Origin: Flectobacillus sp. BAB-3569
GTDB taxonomy: Bacteria > Bacteroidota > Bacteroidia > Cytophagales > Spirosomataceae
Reading direction: 5' to 3'
Length of the DNA stretch: 64,000 bases
Assembly (NCBI RefSeq): GCF_002270355.1
Contig: NZ_NJFZ01000017.1
Location: forward strand, 62,001-126,000
Shown: in pieces, positions 9,769 through 20,200 of the stretch
How positions within the stretch are numbered: position 1 is the stretch's first letter
How the letters are laid out: the number at the start of each line of letters is the position of its first letter
The notes under the pieces: generated by a model
The model's database searches: none
Told to the model about the DNA's origin: nothing
Seen by the model: only the letters and a program-made list of their open reading frames with translations
Made by a program: the position numbers and the translations under genes

Positions 9769-10815
9769 TTAGTCAGCAAACGAATTGAGCGCCACCGTAG
9801 GTTTTCCAGTATTATCAAAAGCCCCTAAAGTATAACCCACCCAATTATTATACGCCTGTGGTTCCCAATACAAAACGCCCAAGCCTTTCGAGCCAGAAAC
9901 AGATTTTGTTTTTGTAATAATATCCTTAATGAACGCCTGACATTCGGTAGCCTGATCCCAAGGCATACCAATTTCCACAATCATCACTTCCTTGCCGTAG
10001 CGAGAAACCATATCATTCATGTTATTCAAACAATTTTGATTGGCCACCTGCCAAGTCGAATTGGCCCAAGTTGGGTATAAAGACATACCAATGACATCAT
10101 ACTTCGCTCCGTTTGATTTTAAGCCATCGAACATCCAACGAAATAGGCTGTTATCATAACCATTCGCTAAGTGCACAATCACCTTTGCCTGTGGGAAAAC
10201 CGCCTTAACGGCATCGTATCCAGCATTAATCATTTGAGCAAAACCACTCATATTCGTCGAGGCACGACCCGTTGGCCAAAGCATTCCATCGTTGGTTTCG
10301 TTACCTACCTGCACCCATTCTGGTGTAACATTATTCTTTTTGAGTTCATTTAGTACATCTGTGGTATGATTGGCAATAGCAGTTTTTAGTCCAGCCAAAT
10401 CCATATTTGCCCAAGCCGCAGGTTTGGTTTGTTTGCCAGGGTCAGCCCAGTTATCGCTATAATGAAAATCAATCATAATACGCATTCCCAAATTTTTGGC
10501 ACGAATCGCCTTTGCCACCACATCGGCTTTATCGTTATAGGAAGGCGATGGATTTACCCAAACTCTCAAACGAATGGTATTCATTCCCAAGGACTTCATC
10601 AAAGCCATTCCTTCCATTTGAGTACCTGAAGCGTTGTAGAATTTGATTCCCTTGGCTTCCATTTCTGTAATCCAACTAATATCTGCACCTTTGGCAAAAG
10701 TAGATGTCACTGGCGTAACAGGCGCTGGTTCGGCTGGAGCTGGCGAATTATTGCTACAAGAAATGAGCAATACCGAAGCCATCAAAAAATGAAAATGTCG
10801 TTTTAAATTCATCAT
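9769..10815 (-). CDS. GH53 arabinogalactan endo-beta-1,4-galactanase, surface lipoprotein
   Basis: 348 residues. A lipoprotein signal ends at Cys20 (LLISCSNN), followed by a Pro/Ala-rich tether to about residue 40. The rest is one GH53 barrel: GADISWITEMEAKG, RLRVWVNPSPSYND, DFHYSDNWADPGKQ, acid/base E173 (QVGNETNDG) and nucleophile E281 (VEIGMPWDQ). It hydrolyses internal beta-1,4-galactosyl bonds of pectic galactan or type I arabinogalactan, probably at the cell surface, supplying oligosaccharides to the SusC/SusD pair upstream. It is about half identical by eye to the GH53 half of the neighbouring fusion, which suggests local duplication. ATG at 10815 or 10812 (MMNL) are equally possible. 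Confidence 0.94.
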   Translation of the reverse strand: MMNLKRHFHFLMASVLLISCSNNSPAPAEPAPVTPVTSTFAKGADISWITEMEAKGIKFYNASGTQMEGMALMKSLGMNTIRLRVWVNPSPSYNDKADVVAKAIRAKNLGMRIMIDFHYSDNWADPGKQTKPAAWANMDLAGLKTAIANHTTDVLNELKKNNVTPEWVQVGNETNDGMLWPTGRASTNMSGFAQMINAGYDAVKAVFPQAKVIVHLANGYDNSLFRWMFDGLKSNGAKYDVIGMSLYPTWANSTWQVANQNCLNNMNDMVSRYGKEVMIVEIGMPWDQATECQAFIKDIITKTKSVSGSKGLGVLYWEPQAYNNWVGYTLGAFDNTGKPTVALNSFAD

Positions 10816-11109
10816 GAGAGTTTAAGTATTTGTTTTAATAAGTTAGTGCGTAAAAAAAATTCAATTATTTGGCTTTCGGCAATGGGTTTTCGGCAAGAAC
10901 ATATCCATAGTAACTAAAAAACATGTTAAAACTCTGATTACTGGACAAAACGAGAAAGTGTTATTCAGGTGCATAGAATTTTTCACTGAATTTTTTAAAA
11001 ACAGTTTTAAACTGTTGAAAAAATGAGTCCAAGACTAAGTCTTGAACTATTTTGTCCAATAATCAAGTTAACACTATTTACCTTGTGCCTTTTGCTTAAA
11101 ACACTATTT
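10816..11109. repeat. Intergenic repeat DNA with hairpin element
   Basis: This gap within the galactan operon has no gene. At about 10975-11056 it carries, in minus orientation, the palindromic element also seen at 12222-12308 and 47419-47503 (CAGTTTTAAACTG, then GTCCAAGACTAAGTCTTGAAC-like dyad). At 10866-10935 and 11085-11102 are degenerate pieces of the GGCTTTCGGC/CCTTGTGCC repeat also seen near 1300 and 21.8 kb. Confidence 0.6.
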
Positions 11110-12168
11110 CTATTCAATCGTATAAGTATAATTCCCAGCTTTCAAATCAAGGGTAATAGTTCTTGTTCCAGTTAAGTTTGACGGAATTTTAATATCTGTT
11201 CCATCATACTCAAGACTCAAGTCGGCACCAGTATCGCCCAAATTGATGGTCCAACCGCTATTGGCTCTAAATTTCAAACTACCGACATTCAATTTTGTAG
11301 TTACTTTCCAAACATTTTTGGCCGCATCAAACTGCATCGGAATATCGTTTGACCAATTTGAACCCTCGGGAGCGTCTCCAATAATTGACCAAGTTGTTTT
11401 GGTTGCACTCCAAGTATTCGTGTTGGTATTTGCTTTGATTAAGAAATAACCATCTCCTGGCACAAACAGGTTTCCTCCGTTAGAACTCATTGTACCTGAT
11501 ACATCTGTTCCTGACACAGTACTACTGACCCAACCATAAGCAATACCATTCCAATCTGGTTGACTTGTCAGTTTAAATTGACGAGTACCTCCCGATATCC
11601 AAACGTATCCTTCGTATATACCATTCGAATTCCTAGAGGAGATTTTTGGTGCTGTTGCTGGATTCCAGCCCTGAAAATCTCCTGCTACCCAAAGCGATGG
11701 GTAATTGATTACGACAATGTATGGCGTAACCGAAACGGTTAATGTATTTGAATACAAATCTGCCACAGATTCAGAAATACTTGATTTTACACGAATTTCT
11801 AATTGTCCTACAGCATTAGGTTTTAATCCTTGTAAGATTGCCAGTTGATTAAAATCTGCCGTAGTATATTTGAATGAGGTTGCATTTCCCAAACTCACTT
11901 CTTTAGGCGCTGCAAAATTGGTTCCTGCTTTGGCAATTTGCAAGGTATATTTTGCGGCAGCACTAAAACCATAATCCGAACGAGCCCACGTCAAAGAAAC
12001 AGTACTATCGTTGGCTGTATTGGCCGATAACACATAGCTGGTTTGAGTTGAGGTCAATTTAGGTGCTTGCGTCTGAGCACTCATATAGGTTTTTACTTCG
12101 TCATTTTCACAAGCCACAAGACTTTGCAAAAACAAGCTCAAACAGAGATATTGTATGATTTTTTTCAT
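11110..12168 (-). CDS. SusE-domain surface glycan-binding lipoprotein
   Basis: 352 residues from the ATG at 12168 (the frame extends 8 codons further but this ATG opens the signal). The lipobox ends at Cys20 (LQSLVACEND). An N-terminal SusE-type domain (about 30-150: LTSTQTSYVLS, TVSLTWARSDYGF, a LEIRVKSS strand) is followed by two beta-sandwich repeats with starch-binding-module-like signatures (SLWVAGDFQGWNP, then TTWSIIGDAPEGSNW). Proteins of this position and layout bind the target glycan on the cell surface without cutting it. It follows SusD and precedes GH53, the same relative position as the surface glycan-binding gene of the Bacteroides thetaiotaomicron galactan locus (known from memory). 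Repeats lie on both sides. Confidence 0.88.
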   Translation of the reverse strand: MKKIIQYLCLSLFLQSLVACENDEVKTYMSAQTQAPKLTSTQTSYVLSANTANDSTVSLTWARSDYGFSAAAKYTLQIAKAGTNFAAPKEVSLGNATSFKYTTADFNQLAILQGLKPNAVGQLEIRVKSSISESVADLYSNTLTVSVTPYIVVINYPSLWVAGDFQGWNPATAPKISSRNSNGIYEGYVWISGGTRQFKLTSQPDWNGIAYGWVSSTVSGTDVSGTMSSNGGNLFVPGDGYFLIKANTNTNTWSATKTTWSIIGDAPEGSNWSNDIPMQFDAAKNVWKVTTKLNVGSLKFRANSGWTINLGDTGADLSLEYDGTDIKIPSNLTGTRTITLDLKAGNYTYTIE

Positions 12169-12489
12169 TGAATTTCTATTTAGAAATACCAAAATTGATT
12201 TTTTGAACAGGTAAATAATTACTAGTTCAAGACTTAGTCTTGGACTTATTTTTTAATTCAGTTTATAAACTGAAACAAAAGCTAGTCCGAGACCAAGTCT
12301 CGAACTAGGTCATTATCCATTTCGGATATCGGATGTTGGATTTCGGAAGTGAATCAATTTTTTCGACTCATGTTTTTAAAATTCTAAAATTTCCGAAATC
12401 AAAAATCCCAAATCCGCAATTATTGGAAATCCTTCGTACGGTACTAATTTTACATTCTCAATTCATAACTCATCATTCAGCACTACTAC
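12169..12489. repeat. Intergenic repeats between SusD and SusE genes
   Basis: Bases 12222-12308 form an 87-bp palindromic element: CTAGTTC...GAACTAG ends, dyads CAAGACTTAGTCTTG and CAGTTTATAAACTG, and a GAGACCAAGTCTC dyad. Bases 12312-12440 hold CGGATATCGGAT / ATCCCAAATCCG-type short repeats that recur at 54508-54550, and 12448-12486 resembles 53152-53181 (ATTC.CAACTCAT.ATTCAGC). No gene is seen. Confidence 0.65.
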
Positions 12490-14097
12490 TTAGTATCCTT
12501 TATTCTGAACCAAATTCGGATTTGAAGAAAGGTCGTTGGCAGGAATAGGGAAGATATTGTATTTATCCTCCACCGAGCGACCGTTGGCAGTACCGCCCTT
12601 CCAAGCCCAGAGATAAGCTCCCGTAGTGAATTTTTTATAGCGAATTAAATCCGTTCTTCGGTGTGCCTCATAGTACAATTCACGACCTCTTTCGTCCAAG
12701 ATAAAATCTAAAGTCAACTGATTGGACACGATATTCCCTGTTGTTTTACCATTGTAGGCACGTGTGCGTAATTGGTTTACCAAAGACAAAGCCGTACTCA
12801 AATCGCCACCCGTTCCACCACGCAATACCGCTTCAGCATAGGTCAAATAGATTTCTCCCATACGGAAAAGTGGAAAATCTATATCCACAAAGTTTCCTGC
12901 CAAATCTTGATTAGGTGCTTTGGCTCCTGAACGAGTCTTGTTTCTGTATTTTGAAGAAGAATACCCATCTGTTCCAGTGTACAAATCAGTCATATCTCTA
13001 TTTTGTCCAATCGTGTAAAACTGAGCACGTGTATCAGTATTGCCAGAAGGGTCAACAAACAAACTCACAAAGTTTTGTGAATGGCGCAAGCCTCCCCAGT
13101 TGCCATTTGTACCTGATAAATCACCCGGCAAAGCCGCTTGACCATGCGTCAAATAGGTAGTTCCACCCCAGTTTTGGGTATTGGTACCATCGTAGGCAAT
13201 CATGAAAATATTTTCTTTGGTATTCAAATGGTTGTCGGCTATGGTCAATTCACGGTAATTGGTATGCAAACCATAATTCACGTCTCTCAACTTATTGCAA
13301 TACGTAATGGCGTCAGTGTATTTTGGCGTACCTGTGTACACTTCTGCATTGAGATACAAGCGAGAAAGTAATGCCCAAGCCGCTGATTTTTCAGCACGTG
13401 GATACTCGTTTTGCCCCGGTGCCATCAAATCGTTTTCGATAGCTTTTAACTCAGATTCGATATAATTGAATAAATCCTTACGCTGAATTTGCTTTGGAAT
13501 AGTTGTCCCTATCGCATCGTTTTCTGTAGCAAAAGGAGGATTTCCGAACATATCCATCAAAACCCAATATTGATAGGCACGAATAAAGCGAGCTTCAGCA
13601 CGGTATTTTCGGATATTGTCGGCATCAGTTCCAGTAATACCTCTTTTGCTTAAATTGGCATCCGACGATTCACGAATAAAGTCGTTACAAAGTGTTATCT
13701 GAAAAAACGAACGATAATACAATCCGTTGACAATAGGGTTAATAGCCGACCAAGACATTTCTTTTAACCCTTTTACACCAGCATCATTTTGCCAAGTCCA
13801 AGCAGCTTCGTCAGTCGTGATTTCCTGCAAATTCCAATACAAGCGTAAGAAATCGGAGTTTCCTTCATCTGCAATAATTTGAGAAGGAATATCAGGGCTC
13901 CCCGTGCCACCTGTATTACCCGTCAAAGCAAAAGCTGCATATACTTTCGCAAGCCCTTGTTTATATCCTTGTGGTGTTTTATAAACTGTTTCGGAAGTAA
14001 TGTCATTGGTTGGCAATAAATCCAAATCGCTTGTGCAGGACGTACCAATACTTAGTAAAAACGCTGCGAGAGTTATTTTTATATAGGAAATTTTCAT
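12490..14097 (-). CDS. SusD/RagB nutrient-binding outer-membrane lipoprotein (galactan locus)
   Basis: 535 residues from the ATG at 14097, which lies 10 bp after the SusC stop; a longer frame exists but this start gives the lipoprotein signal (LSIGTSCTSDLD, Cys21). Helical TPR-like SusD fold signatures: TVYKTPQGYKQGL near the N-terminus, EARFIRAYQYWVLMDMFG, and the C-terminal HRRTDLIRY...YNIFPIPANDL...NKGY. SusD caps the SusC channel and captures oligosaccharides, here probably galacto-oligosaccharides. Translationally coupled with SusC by spacing. Confidence 0.96.
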   Translation of the reverse strand: MKISYIKITLAAFLLSIGTSCTSDLDLLPTNDITSETVYKTPQGYKQGLAKVYAAFALTGNTGGTGSPDIPSQIIADEGNSDFLRLYWNLQEITTDEAAWTWQNDAGVKGLKEMSWSAINPIVNGLYYRSFFQITLCNDFIRESSDANLSKRGITGTDADNIRKYRAEARFIRAYQYWVLMDMFGNPPFATENDAIGTTIPKQIQRKDLFNYIESELKAIENDLMAPGQNEYPRAEKSAAWALLSRLYLNAEVYTGTPKYTDAITYCNKLRDVNYGLHTNYRELTIADNHLNTKENIFMIAYDGTNTQNWGGTTYLTHGQAALPGDLSGTNGNWGGLRHSQNFVSLFVDPSGNTDTRAQFYTIGQNRDMTDLYTGTDGYSSSKYRNKTRSGAKAPNQDLAGNFVDIDFPLFRMGEIYLTYAEAVLRGGTGGDLSTALSLVNQLRTRAYNGKTTGNIVSNQLTLDFILDERGRELYYEAHRRTDLIRYKKFTTGAYLWAWKGGTANGRSVEDKYNIFPIPANDLSSNPNLVQNKGY

Positions 14098-14107
14098 GGA
14101 GTTGTCA

Positions 14108-17095
14108 TTAAAAATCAAAGTTCAAACCTAAAGAGAATGTGCGTGGACGAGGATACAGATTGTTATCGATACCCGAGGCCACCTCTGGGTCTAGCCCTGT
14201 GTATTTGGTAATTACAAATACATTTTGAACACTGGCATTGAGACGTAAATTGACATTGCTATTTTTCATGATTTTACCTAAATCATAACTCAAATTCGCA
14301 TTGTCCATTCTCACAAATGAAGCATTTTGGATATAATAATCACTCAACAATTGCTGGCTGTTTCCTTTGAATCCTGTTGTCAGATAGTTCGTTGAAGCAT
14401 TGTAAAGGACATTATTCCCTAAAATTTGATTCTGTACACCACTTTGACTATAGTTGTTATTGTATACATAATTACCCACCGACGAGCGCATCACAACACC
14501 CAAATTCCAACGCTTATAATTGAGTGAGCTACTCAAACCAAAGAAAACTTTTGGCACTGAACTTTTTCCTCTGTACAAATCATCTTGGTTGATAACACCA
14601 TCACTATTTCTGTCTACGAATACACCTTCTAAGGGTTTTCCGTTAGCATCATACACTTGTTTGTACAAATAGAAAGTATTACGGGAATACCCTACTGAGT
14701 TGATGAAAGCAAACTGTCCACCAATTCCGCCAGCAATTCCGCCTGAAGGGAAACCAACATAATTTTGATCGCCAGGTACTACAGTAAGATTGGTAATTTT
14801 GTTTTCATTGTAAGTCGCATTAAAATCTAAATTCCAAGTCAACTCACGTTTACGGATAATTTGTGTACTCACACTAAACTCCACCCCTCTGTTTTCCATA
14901 CTTCCGACATTGGCAACGATAAACGCCGAGAAGTTAGACCCCGCAGGTTGCGGAATATTATTCAACAAATCCTTGGTGTTTTTTACATAAAAATCAACAC
15001 TACCTTTTACACGACCGTCCCAAAAACCGTAATCAATAGCAAGGTTGGTCGAAGCGGTTTCCTCCCATTTACGATTCGCGTAGAATCCTCCCGGGCGGTA
15101 ACCCTGATAATAACTATTGCCGAACTGATAAGCAGCATTTGGCGCACTTAAGGCATAATAAGAATAGTAATCATAGTTTCCGATACCATCTTGCTGACCC
15201 GTAACCCCATAACTGGCACGAAGTTTTAGGGTAGAAAGTGTTTCATTTTTTGCAAAAATTCCTTCTTCCTTCAAATCCCAAGCCAAGGCAATGGATGGAA
15301 AAAGACCCCAACGATTCGCAGGTGCAAACCTCGACGAACCATCACGACGAAGCGTAGCTGTCAAGAAATATCGGTTGTTGACCGAATAGTTAGCACGACC
15401 AAAAAATGAAATCAAGGTATTTTCTGGTTTGTCAAAAGGAAAAGCGGGGTCTGTGTTCGGGTACTTTTCGCCACTAGCGGTGTAGCTAGCATAATTATAA
15501 TTGGTGGTTAGGTAATTATTGTAAGAATAACCAGCCATTACATCTACACGACTTTTGAGGAAGCGTAAATCTTTGACATAGTTGAGATAAAATTCGAGTA
15601 AGGTATTTTGCTTGGTTTGTTTGTAAATATTGTTGGTTCCACCCTTGCCACCTACTACATAGCCAATCGCTGAGCTATCGGATACATAGACCGTACCTTC
15701 GCCCTTAGACACATCATAACCCAAGTTGAGGTTAGCACGTAGTTCGGGAAGAAAATGGAATTTATAGTCAAACTGAATATTCCCGATACTACGCTGCGGC
15801 GTACCTTCATCATAACGTTGCTCCAACATTCCGAGAGGGTTGCGTCCTGCCAAGTTCATCAAACCTGTTGGCGAGTTAGGGTCTAGCCATTCAAAATAGC
15901 CTCCAAAACGTTGCGGGTTTACTGTTGCATAAACGGGTTGCGTTGGGTCAAAGCTAACAGCTGCACCAATCGCACCTAAATTTGCGAATCTTGACTTTTG
16001 AAGTGAGCCTTTCAAACTTAAATCTACCTTCAAATGATTGTTAAAAAAGGTTGGGTTTAGTGAGAAAGCCAAAGAGGTACGTTGTAACTTATCAGTCTTC
16101 AAAACCCCAGTTTGCGTCTGAAATCCTAGTGAAACACGATAAGGCAATTTTGCTACCTCACCACCAATACTCAGGTTGTTATCAGTCATGTGAGCGGTCT
16201 GATAAATCACATCTTGCCAGTTCGTATTAGCTGTACCTAATAGAGCTTTTTGAGCGACTGTTCCTTTTTCATTTACGATAGTACGAAACTGATCTGCACT
16301 CAAAACACTAACTTGCTTAGCAACAGTAGAGAAGGAGTTTACAGAAGAAAAATTAATGCGTAAAGCTCCACTTTTTCCTTTTTTAGTAGTAATAATAATA
16401 ACCCCATTCGAAGCACGAGTTCCATAAATTGCCGCTGCTGAGGCATCCTTCAACACCGTAAAAGTTTCGATATCATTAGGGTTGATAAAACTCAAAGGAT
16501 TGGACGCACCCGCAATGCCTCCTTCGCCCTCTAATGGGACACCATCAATCACAATCAAGGGATTATTACTGGCACTCAAAGACGAACCTCCACGGATACG
16601 GATGGTACTACCAGCACCTGGCTGACCACTATTGGAGATAATAGAAACACCAGGGACTTTTCCAGAAATCAACTGTTCAGGTGTGGTAATTGCGCCCGTT
16701 TGAAAATCTTTGGAAGTAATAGACGTTACCGAACCTGTCAAATCTTTTTTGCGACTTGTTCCATAACCTACTACAACTACCTCCTCTAACGAAGTGTTGT
16801 CTGCTACCAAACTTACATTTAAGGTAGTTGCGGCAGAAACTGTTTTTTCGACTTTTACATAGCCTACCGAACTAAACACTAATATATCTCCAGTACTTGC
16901 CTTAATTTTGTATTCACCTTTGGCATCGGAGATAGTGGCAGCCTTTTTGTTTTTGACTGAAATACTCACGCCTGGGAGCGCCTCCTCAGAAGCATCTGTC
17001 ACGCGACCTGTAATTAATTTGTCTTGCGCATAAGCAAAAATACTGCTTAGCGTACACAGTATTGTCAAGACAGAATACCATAAACATCTTCTCAT
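14108..17095 (-). CDS. SusC/RagA TonB-dependent outer-membrane transporter (galactan locus)
   Basis: 995 residues, the usual length. A signal peptide (to about FAYAQ) is followed by a carboxypeptidase-regulatory-like domain (ITGRVTDASEEALPG), a TonB box-like EEVVVVGYG, the plug domain (GKVPGVSII, IRIRGGSSLS, VLKDASAAAIYG, ITTKKGKSG) and a 22-strand barrel ending in an aromatic residue (SLGLNFDF). It imports oligosaccharides across the outer membrane with energy from TonB/ExbBD. First gene of the galactan operon; divergent from the sensor at 17298, with a probable operator at 17170-17210 and a TAATTTTG -7 element at 17142-17149 on the minus strand. Confidence 0.97.
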   Translation of the reverse strand: MRRCLWYSVLTILCTLSSIFAYAQDKLITGRVTDASEEALPGVSISVKNKKAATISDAKGEYKIKASTGDILVFSSVGYVKVEKTVSAATTLNVSLVADNTSLEEVVVVGYGTSRKKDLTGSVTSITSKDFQTGAITTPEQLISGKVPGVSIISNSGQPGAGSTIRIRGGSSLSASNNPLIVIDGVPLEGEGGIAGASNPLSFINPNDIETFTVLKDASAAAIYGTRASNGVIIITTKKGKSGALRINFSSVNSFSTVAKQVSVLSADQFRTIVNEKGTVAQKALLGTANTNWQDVIYQTAHMTDNNLSIGGEVAKLPYRVSLGFQTQTGVLKTDKLQRTSLAFSLNPTFFNNHLKVDLSLKGSLQKSRFANLGAIGAAVSFDPTQPVYATVNPQRFGGYFEWLDPNSPTGLMNLAGRNPLGMLEQRYDEGTPQRSIGNIQFDYKFHFLPELRANLNLGYDVSKGEGTVYVSDSSAIGYVVGGKGGTNNIYKQTKQNTLLEFYLNYVKDLRFLKSRVDVMAGYSYNNYLTTNYNYASYTASGEKYPNTDPAFPFDKPENTLISFFGRANYSVNNRYFLTATLRRDGSSRFAPANRWGLFPSIALAWDLKEEGIFAKNETLSTLKLRASYGVTGQQDGIGNYDYYSYYALSAPNAAYQFGNSYYQGYRPGGFYANRKWEETASTNLAIDYGFWDGRVKGSVDFYVKNTKDLLNNIPQPAGSNFSAFIVANVGSMENRGVEFSVSTQIIRKRELTWNLDFNATYNENKITNLTVVPGDQNYVGFPSGGIAGGIGGQFAFINSVGYSRNTFYLYKQVYDANGKPLEGVFVDRNSDGVINQDDLYRGKSSVPKVFFGLSSSLNYKRWNLGVVMRSSVGNYVYNNNYSQSGVQNQILGNNVLYNASTNYLTTGFKGNSQQLLSDYYIQNASFVRMDNANLSYDLGKIMKNSNVNLRLNASVQNVFVITKYTGLDPEVASGIDNNLYPRPRTFSLGLNFDF

Positions 17096-17141
17096 TTTTG
17101 ACTTTATTTATCAATATAGTGCTATAAAATATTTTCAAAGT

Positions 17142-17149
17142 CAAAATTA
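17142..17149 (-). promoter_or_regulatory. Putative -7 promoter element of the susC operon
   Basis: The minus strand reads TAATTTTG, matching the Bacteroidota -7 consensus TAnnTTTG, about 47 bp before the susC start. No good TTTG is seen 20 nt upstream, which fits an activator-dependent promoter. Confidence 0.55.
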
Positions 17150-17169
17150 GAGAGGCTTTCAGGTAATTA

Positions 17170-17210
17170 TTTGTGCTATCGTTCTAAACTTTGTCGCTAT
17201 CGTTCCAAAT
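17170..17210. promoter_or_regulatory. Direct-repeat operator candidate for the galactan regulator
   Basis: Two adjacent copies of TTTGT(C)GCTATCGTTC(T/C)AAA lie at 17170-17189 and 17190-17210. The shared core GCTATCGTTC starts at 17175 and 17196, exactly 21 bp apart (two helical turns). They lie just upstream of the putative -7 element of susC, where an AraC-type activator normally binds. Confidence 0.6.
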
Positions 17211-17297
17211 ATGGGCTCAGTGAATCATTCTAGGTAAAAATGCCTTACTTTAGAATAACTATTTTTATCTTTTGATCTTGAAATCAGTCAGTCTTAT

Positions 17298-20200
17298 ATG
17301 TCAAAAAGATTCATTTTATTCATTCTTGGAAATATCCTATTATTATGTTTACCCAAGCCAATCGCTTTGGGGCAAAAATGGGATATGTCCTTCAAACATA
17401 TCAATATCGAGCAAGGGCTTTCCAACAGTACCATCGAATGTATCTATCAGGACAAAAGAGGCTTCATTTGGATTGGTACAAGAGATGGGCTCAACCGTTA
17501 TGATGGCAAACATATTGTAGTTTATAAAAATGAATCGAACAATCCATTTAGTTTGAGCGACAATTTTGTCACAGCTATTACCGAGGATGCAAAAGGAAAT
17601 ATTTGGATAGGAACGATTGATGGCTTGAATCGTTTGGATGAAAAGAAAAATACATTTGAACGTTTTTTTTACCAAAAACAAAACCCAAATAGCCTTGGAA
17701 ATAATGCGATTACCTCCTTATTGAAAGACCAAAAAGGACAACTTTGGATAGGCACTCAGGGGGGAGTTTTGAATCTTTGGAATGGAGACCATGCCTTTAA
17801 AAAGTATGCCTTAAATACATCTACACAAGGGCAAACTGCCATTACAAGTCTTTATCAAGATACAGAAAACAACTACTGGATTGGCTCAAACAAAGGGCTT
17901 TATTTTTTTGAGCCTCACAATGGTCATTTCCAATATACTGAAACAATTGCAAGCTCAAATCCTACCATTAACTGTCTCGCACAAGATGCACAAGGGAATT
18001 TGTTGATAGGAACAAATGGTCAAGGATTAATGAGTTTTAATCATCGTTTGGGATTGAAAAAACGTTTTGTGCAGCAAGATTTAAACCCGCATTCGCTGGC
18101 TAACAATCTGGTAAAATCCATTTGGGTCGATCATAAAAAACAAATATGGATAGGTTGCATCAACGGAGGTCTCAATCTATTTGAACCACTTACAGGTCAT
18201 TTTACCAATTATCAACCTCGTCCCGAAAATCCCAAGGGTCTTAGTCAAAGAACTATCTCAGCTTTGTTTGAAGACAACCAAGGAAACTTATGGATAGGCA
18301 CACATAGAGGCGGAATTAATTTGTATATGTCTCAAGTACAAAAATTCCTATTATTTCGACAGCAACTCAACGAAAATAGCCTGAGCTATAACGATGTTCG
18401 GGCTTTTTGTGAAGATTCCTCGGGTGATATTTGGATTGGTACAGACGGCGGAGGATTGAATCTTTTCCATAAAAACACCCAAACTTTTGAGCATTTCAAG
18501 CATAATCCTTTTCAGAGTAATAGTATTAGTTCGAACGAAATTTTAGGCTTGACACAAGACCATCAAAAACGACTTTGGATAGCCACTTGGGGAGGTGGAT
18601 TGAGTGTATTGGAAAAGGGTTCGCGTAGTTTCAAACGATTTTTACAACAAGAAAACAACCCCAATTCTCTTGGCTCAAACTACGTCCAACAGGTATTCGA
18701 AGACCGTCAGCAACGTCTTTGGATTGCTACCTATTATGGGGGTTTGTATCAATATTTACCCGATGGAAGATTTGTTAAAATACTTTATGGAAAAAATCGA
18801 AAATCCCAGTTGTTGGGCAATAATATCATTTGTCTAAACCAAGATTTAAAAGGAAGAATTTGGATCGGAACAGATGACGGCGGACTCAATTGTCTTGACC
18901 CACAGACGGGTATTTTTTCTCACTACTTTCACAAAGATTCCAAAAAACCAGACATCCGAATCATCTTCGTTGACCGACAAGGGCGTATTTGGGTAGGTCA
19001 TCGAGGACTTTATTTATGGCATGAAAAAGAACAACAGTTCAAGTTATTTACGACCAAAGCTCATTTATCGGAGGATTTCATCAAAGGAATCGTAGAAGAT
19101 GATGAGGGAAATCTATGGATTTCTAGTTCAAATGGCATTACCAAACTAAACCCACAAAACCTTCAATTTCAACAATATAACTCAGCTGATGGCTTACAGG
19201 GATTGGAGTTTGAGCCAAACGCAGCATTGCGTACCAAAGACGGACAGATTTATTTTGGAGGAGTGAAAGGCTTCAATGCTTTTTATCCTCACAAAATTTC
19301 AAACAATAACTACATCCCTCCTATTTATTTGACCAGTCTTCAAATTTTCAATAAAAAGGTAGGTGTTGGTAAAGAATCGCCTTTGGAAGAAGATATTAGT
19401 TACCTCAAAACGCTGGAACTAAGTCACAGACAAAATACCTTTTCGATTGACTTTGCTGCGCTCAACTTCACCGCTTCCGAAAATAATCAGTATGCCTACA
19501 AGCTCGAAGGCTGGGACAAAGATTGGATTATTGCAGGCTCCGAAAACCGTGCATCTTATACCAATGTAAGTCCTTCGAATTATACTTTTATGGTAAAAGC
19601 CTCCAACAATGACGGTGTCTGGAACCCAGAAATAACCACTTTAGAAGTCATTATTCACCCTCCATTTTGGGCAACTTGGTGGTTTAGGGCTATTGCTTTT
19701 ATTCTGATTCTGACGGGTATCCGTACTTTTTATCAGTTTCGGAGACGCATGGCAATTCAGCAATTAAAAGAACAACAAAAGGAAGAACTTCATCAGGATC
19801 AATTACAGTTTTTCACCAATATATCACACGAATTACGAACCCCGCTTTCTTTAATATTGGGTCCGTTGGATAAGCTCAAAAAGGATTTTCCAAGTCCTTT
19901 GGCGCTTCCCTATTATGATATGATTCAACGAAATGCCAAGAGATTATTGGCATTGACTAATGAGTTAATGGATTTCCGAAAAGTAGAATCTGGCGCTTTG
20001 CAATTGCATGTCATGCAGGGAAATATCAATATTTTCCTGACAGAAATAGCAGAAGAGTTTCAAGATTTGGCAACAGAAAAAGGAATCGATTTCAGGATTA
20101 TTCCTACATTTTCTCAACAAACGCAATGGTTTGATAGACAGATATTAGAAAAAATTGCGATAAATCTTCTTAGCAATGCTTTTAAATATACCTCTAACGG

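Noticed and set aside
12333-12548. Plus-strand frame of 71 codons
   Set aside because: It lies in simple intergenic repeats and runs into the minus-strand SusD gene.
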